From: a bacterium | Lineage (GTDB): Bacteria > Dependentiae > Babeliae > Babeliales > RVW-14 | Reading direction: 5' to 3' | Length of the DNA: 7,249 nt | NCBI GenBank assembly: GCA_010027825.1 | Contig: RGUK01000066.1 | Coordinates: forward strand, 1-7,249 | Shown here: positions 5,654 to 7,249 of the stretch, in pieces | How the letters are laid out: every line of letters begins with the position of its first letter | How positions within the stretch are numbered: position 1 is the first letter of the stretch | The notes under the pieces: model-generated | What the model was told of the DNA's origin: nothing | What the model saw: the letters and a program-made list of their open reading frames with translations, nothing else | Database searches by the model: none | Program-made: the position numbers and the translations under genes

Positions 5654-5729
5654 TGAGGCGTAGCTTAATTGGTAAAGCCCCGAGCTGTTAACTCGGAATA
5701 TAAAGGTTCGAGACCTTTCGCCTCAGCCA
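5654..5729 (+). tRNA. trnN: tRNA-Asn (anticodon GTT) with encoded CCA
   Basis: A complete cloverleaf can be drawn. The acceptor stem pairs TGAGGCG (5654-5660) with CGCCTCA (5719-5725), seven perfect pairs. The D stem is GCTT/AAGC (5663-5666 with 5675-5678), with GG in the loop. The anticodon stem CCGAG/CTCGG (5680-5684 with 5692-5696) encloses the loop CTGTTAA, giving anticodon GTT at 5687-5689. The variable loop has five bases, and the T stem AAAGG/CCTTT (5702-5706 with 5714-5718) encloses TTCGAGA. The discriminator is G5726, usual for tRNA-Asn, and CCA is encoded at 5727-5729. It would read AAC and AAT. The neighbouring spike protein is unusually rich in Asn, which suggests a supplementary role in late gene expression. 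Confidence 0.96.
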
Positions 5730-5735
5730 AAAAAA

Positions 5736-6275
5736 ATGATAAGCCTACCGTCGATAAAGGTTGTTGTTTTAAATGAACACCTAACAGACTTTCAAAAGCC
5801 TGGAACTACCGAAGCATACCTTCTGGCCGCGGATTGCAGACCCGGCTCAATTATTAAATTTACGGTTTATTTAAGCGGCGGGGCTGTGTGGTCTGGGCTT
5901 CCGATAGAGGCTATTTTTTGCGATAGATTTTCTTGCGTTGATATATCAAAAAAAACAACGACAGATGTGCTTCAACCGTTTTCCTGTCTTGAGGGCCCAG
6001 TATCGATTTTAACCTACGACTTAATTAAACACTCTAAAGTTCAAACTAAAATTGGCCCAGGGCATTATTTATTTACTATAAATTATGAAGGGTGCGGCCT
6101 TTCCGAAGATCCAGAGCAACACAAAACCCACAACATTATCATTCTTAGCACCGGGCAATTATGTGCGCTTCCAAACAACTTTATTAAAATTGTAGATAAT
6201 TGGTTTTCTGATAACAGTGACAATGACCTAACGCACTACAAAAGAACAAAAAAATTCTTTTTTCCGGGCGGTTAA
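5736..6275 (+). CDS. conserved phage protein of unknown function
   Basis: The product has 179 residues. ATG 5736 is the only early ATG in the frame and lies six A residues after the tRNA CCA, with no ribosome-binding site, so translation may be leaderless-like after tRNA processing or inefficient. The sequence has the style of an uncharacterised family I remember from aquatic podovirus genomes: PGSIIKFTVYLSGGAVWSGLPIEAIFC around residues 36-62 (quoted in part: GAVWSGLP at 49-56), then HYLFTINYEG (110-119), SEDPEQHKTHNIIIL (123-137) and ALPNNFI (144-150). The pattern suggests a compact mixed alpha/beta or beta-rich soluble protein. There is no membrane segment or signal peptide. No catalytic motif could be assigned. 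Its place directly before Bbp19-like and scaffold genes suggests a packaging or head-assembly context, but that is only by association. The end of the gene is A/T-rich and includes a KRTKKFFFPGG tail. Confidence 0.8.
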   Translation: MISLPSIKVVVLNEHLTDFQKPGTTEAYLLAADCRPGSIIKFTVYLSGGAVWSGLPIEAIFCDRFSCVDISKKTTTDVLQPFSCLEGPVSILTYDLIKHSKVQTKIGPGHYLFTINYEGCGLSEDPEQHKTHNIIILSTGQLCALPNNFIKIVDNWFSDNSDNDLTHYKRTKKFFFPGG

Positions 6276-6291
6276 ATGATAATCTATTGCT

Positions 6292-6630
6292 ATGCAGGAA
6301 ATGTTAGATCCGCTTGATTTAAGCGGACAAAAAAAGCACAGAGAAAATTTAAAAAAGTCCTCGACGATTAAGAAAAAAATAGAGGCAGAAGATCTTAAGT
6401 GGGTGATGGGCAACAAGCGCGGAAGACGCTTTGCGTGGAGACTTTTGGACAGAGCTGGCATATACAGAACTTCGTTCACTGGAAACTCTACAACTTTTTT
6501 TAACGAAGGGATGCGAAATATAGGGCTCATGTTGGTAGCCGATATTCACGAAGCTTGTCCAGAGGCTTACGCCCTTATGATAAAGGAAAATAGAAATGAC
6601 ACAGACATTGATGACGCAAGCCGCAAGTAA
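6292..6630 (+). CDS. Bbp19-like phage protein
   Basis: The product has 112 residues. Residues 36-62 (KWVMGNKRGRRFAWRLLDRAGIYRTSF, in part RGRRFAWRLLDRAG) followed by FFNEGMRNIGLMLVADI (69-85) and CPEAYALM (89-96) match the pattern I remember for the Bbp19 family named after Bordetella phage BPP-1: a short helical protein that often sits next to scaffold and capsid genes in podoviruses. The N terminus (residues 1-35) is Lys-rich and probably helical. ATG 6292 and the in-frame ATG 6301 are both possible starts; neither has a well-spaced ribosome-binding site. The gene begins 16 bases after the previous stop, and its last 35 bases overlap the next gene, indicating a co-transcribed and probably coupled unit. 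The molecular role is not established; a structural or assembly function is inferred from position. Confidence 0.82.
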   Translation: MQEMLDPLDLSGQKKHRENLKKSSTIKKKIEAEDLKWVMGNKRGRRFAWRLLDRAGIYRTSFTGNSTTFFNEGMRNIGLMLVADIHEACPEAYALMIKENRNDTDIDDASRK

Positions 6631-7249
6631 CACTGATGGCTCGTCTCAAACCGAGGCGACTAAAGTAGCTGCAACGACGGAAGCTGCGAAAGCAGCTCCG
6701 GCGACAGAGACTAAGGAAGTCTCAAATCAACAAGCTGAAACCAAGGAACCGCAAGCCCAAGCGGAGGCCAAGGTAACCGAGGTCAAAGAAGCTCCCATAG
6801 AGCTGAAGGATTTTGCCGCTCCCGAAGGCGTTAAACTAGACGCCGAAGCTGCGACAGAATTTAAGACCGTTGCCAAGGAACTTGGACTAAAGCAAGAGAA
6901 CGCGCAAAAGGTGTTCGACGTTGGCGTAAAGCTAATGCAAAAATGGGAAGCAAGACAAGCCGAAGCCGCCAAAGCTGCAAATGCAGCGTGGATCGAATCG
7001 ACCAAAGCTGACAAGGAGTTCGGGGGCGAAGCCCTCGATCAAAACTTGGCCGTCGCCAAGAAAGCCTTAGACACCTTTGGTACACCCGAGCTGCGAACGC
7101 TGTTGAACGAGTCCGGTCTTGGAAATCATCCCGAAATAGTTCGGGCTTTTTACCGAGCCGGAAAAGCAATCAGTGAGGACCGCTTTGTTTCAGGCAATAG
7201 GGGTCCTGCAAAAACCGGAGACAGAGACTTTGCTAAGTCTCTTTATCCA
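6596..7249 (+). CDS. phage scaffold/capsid-assembly protein (partial, runs off the window)
   Basis: The frame is open from ATG 6596 to the window edge, 218 codons without a stop. AGGA at 6584-6587 lies eight bases before ATG 6596, which supports this start over the in-frame ATG 6611. Residues 1-65 are low-complexity (Ala, Glu, Lys, Thr, Gln), probably disordered. Then come KDFAAPEGVKLD (71-82), KELGLKQENAQKV (94-106), ADKEFGG (138-144), LAVAKKALDTFGTPELRTLL (151-170), GLGNHPEIVRAF (174-185) and ISEDRFV (192-198). This mostly helical series is one I remember for podovirus scaffold proteins, sometimes annotated as capsid-assembly protein or endoprotease. No protease active site is evident. Relatives end soon after a LYP-type motif, so only a few residues may be missing. 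It overlaps the Bbp19-like gene by 35 bases, is richer in G/C and Ala than its neighbours, and the major capsid gene is expected downstream. Confidence 0.82.
   Translation, partial: MTQTLMTQAASNTDGSSQTEATKVAATTEAAKAAPATETKEVSNQQAETKEPQAQAEAKVTEVKEAPIELKDFAAPEGVKLDAEAATEFKTVAKELGLKQENAQKVFDVGVKLMQKWEARQAEAAKAANAAWIESTKADKEFGGEALDQNLAVAKKALDTFGTPELRTLLNESGLGNHPEIVRAFYRAGKAISEDRFVSGNRGPAKTGDRDFAKSLYP

Noticed and set aside
5654..5729. tRNA gene as a prophage attachment site
   Set aside because: No integrase, no duplicated tRNA 3' end and no boundary between bacterial and phage DNA are seen; the tRNA sits between two phage structural modules.
6240..6264. A/T inverted repeat AAAAGAA ... TTCTTTT as a terminator
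   Set aside because: It lies within the last codons of the 5736-6275 gene, has an all-A/T stem apart from one pair, and is followed closely by a co-directional overlapping gene pair; it is best explained by a Lys/Phe-rich C terminus.
6727..7169. Two - strand open frames (6727-7014 and 6861-7169) opposite the scaffold-type gene
   Set aside because: They oppose a + strand frame with clear conserved motifs and a good start signal; their Ser/Ala/Leu-rich and Arg-rich sequences are typical antisense shadows of Ala/Lys/Glu-rich coding DNA.

Overview
The window looks like part of a tailed bacteriophage genome (or prophage), most likely a podovirus-like phage. All genes lie on the + strand, are tightly packed or overlapping, and encode recognisable virion proteins. 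There are no bacterial housekeeping genes and no integrase, transposase, CRISPR or defence genes. The host cannot be named from the sequence. Family names given here come from remembered motifs, not from searches.

Left part (1-5522) is a tail fibre/tailspike cassette. It opens with the last codons of an upstream gene, a strong hairpin with a T-run, and a short fibre protein (94-615). Next is a large appendage protein read in two frames (584-2038 and 2026-4098). Together the two pieces read as an N-terminal beta-sandwich, a G8-like region, a right-handed beta-helix with a ladder of Cys residues, and a carbohydrate-binding-like beta-sandwich with a LamG/concanavalin-type lectin domain apparently inserted into it. 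The split at about 2036 looks like a frameshift within one gene of about 1,170 residues. A 58-residue protein with two DGQP motifs (4100-4276) follows, then a fibre of 22 uninterrupted ten-residue repeats (4299-5522). The C-terminal domain of that fibre is a diverged copy of the end of the 94-615 protein, so the cassette is bracketed by two fibres with related tips.

Middle (5523-5735) is a 131-base stretch without genes that holds two possible hairpins, then a tRNA-Asn (anticodon GTT) with an encoded CCA. The next start codon follows the CCA after six A residues.

Right part (5736-7249) is the start of a head-assembly module: a conserved phage protein of unknown function, a Bbp19-like protein, and a scaffold/capsid-assembly-type protein cut by the window edge. 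The major capsid gene would be expected next. The cassette probably builds the receptor-binding apparatus and the right end the procapsid. No defence-like or catalytic novelty was seen. The points most worth checking are the nested lectin domain, the frameshifted spike, the duplicated fibre tip, and the tRNA-to-mRNA junction.
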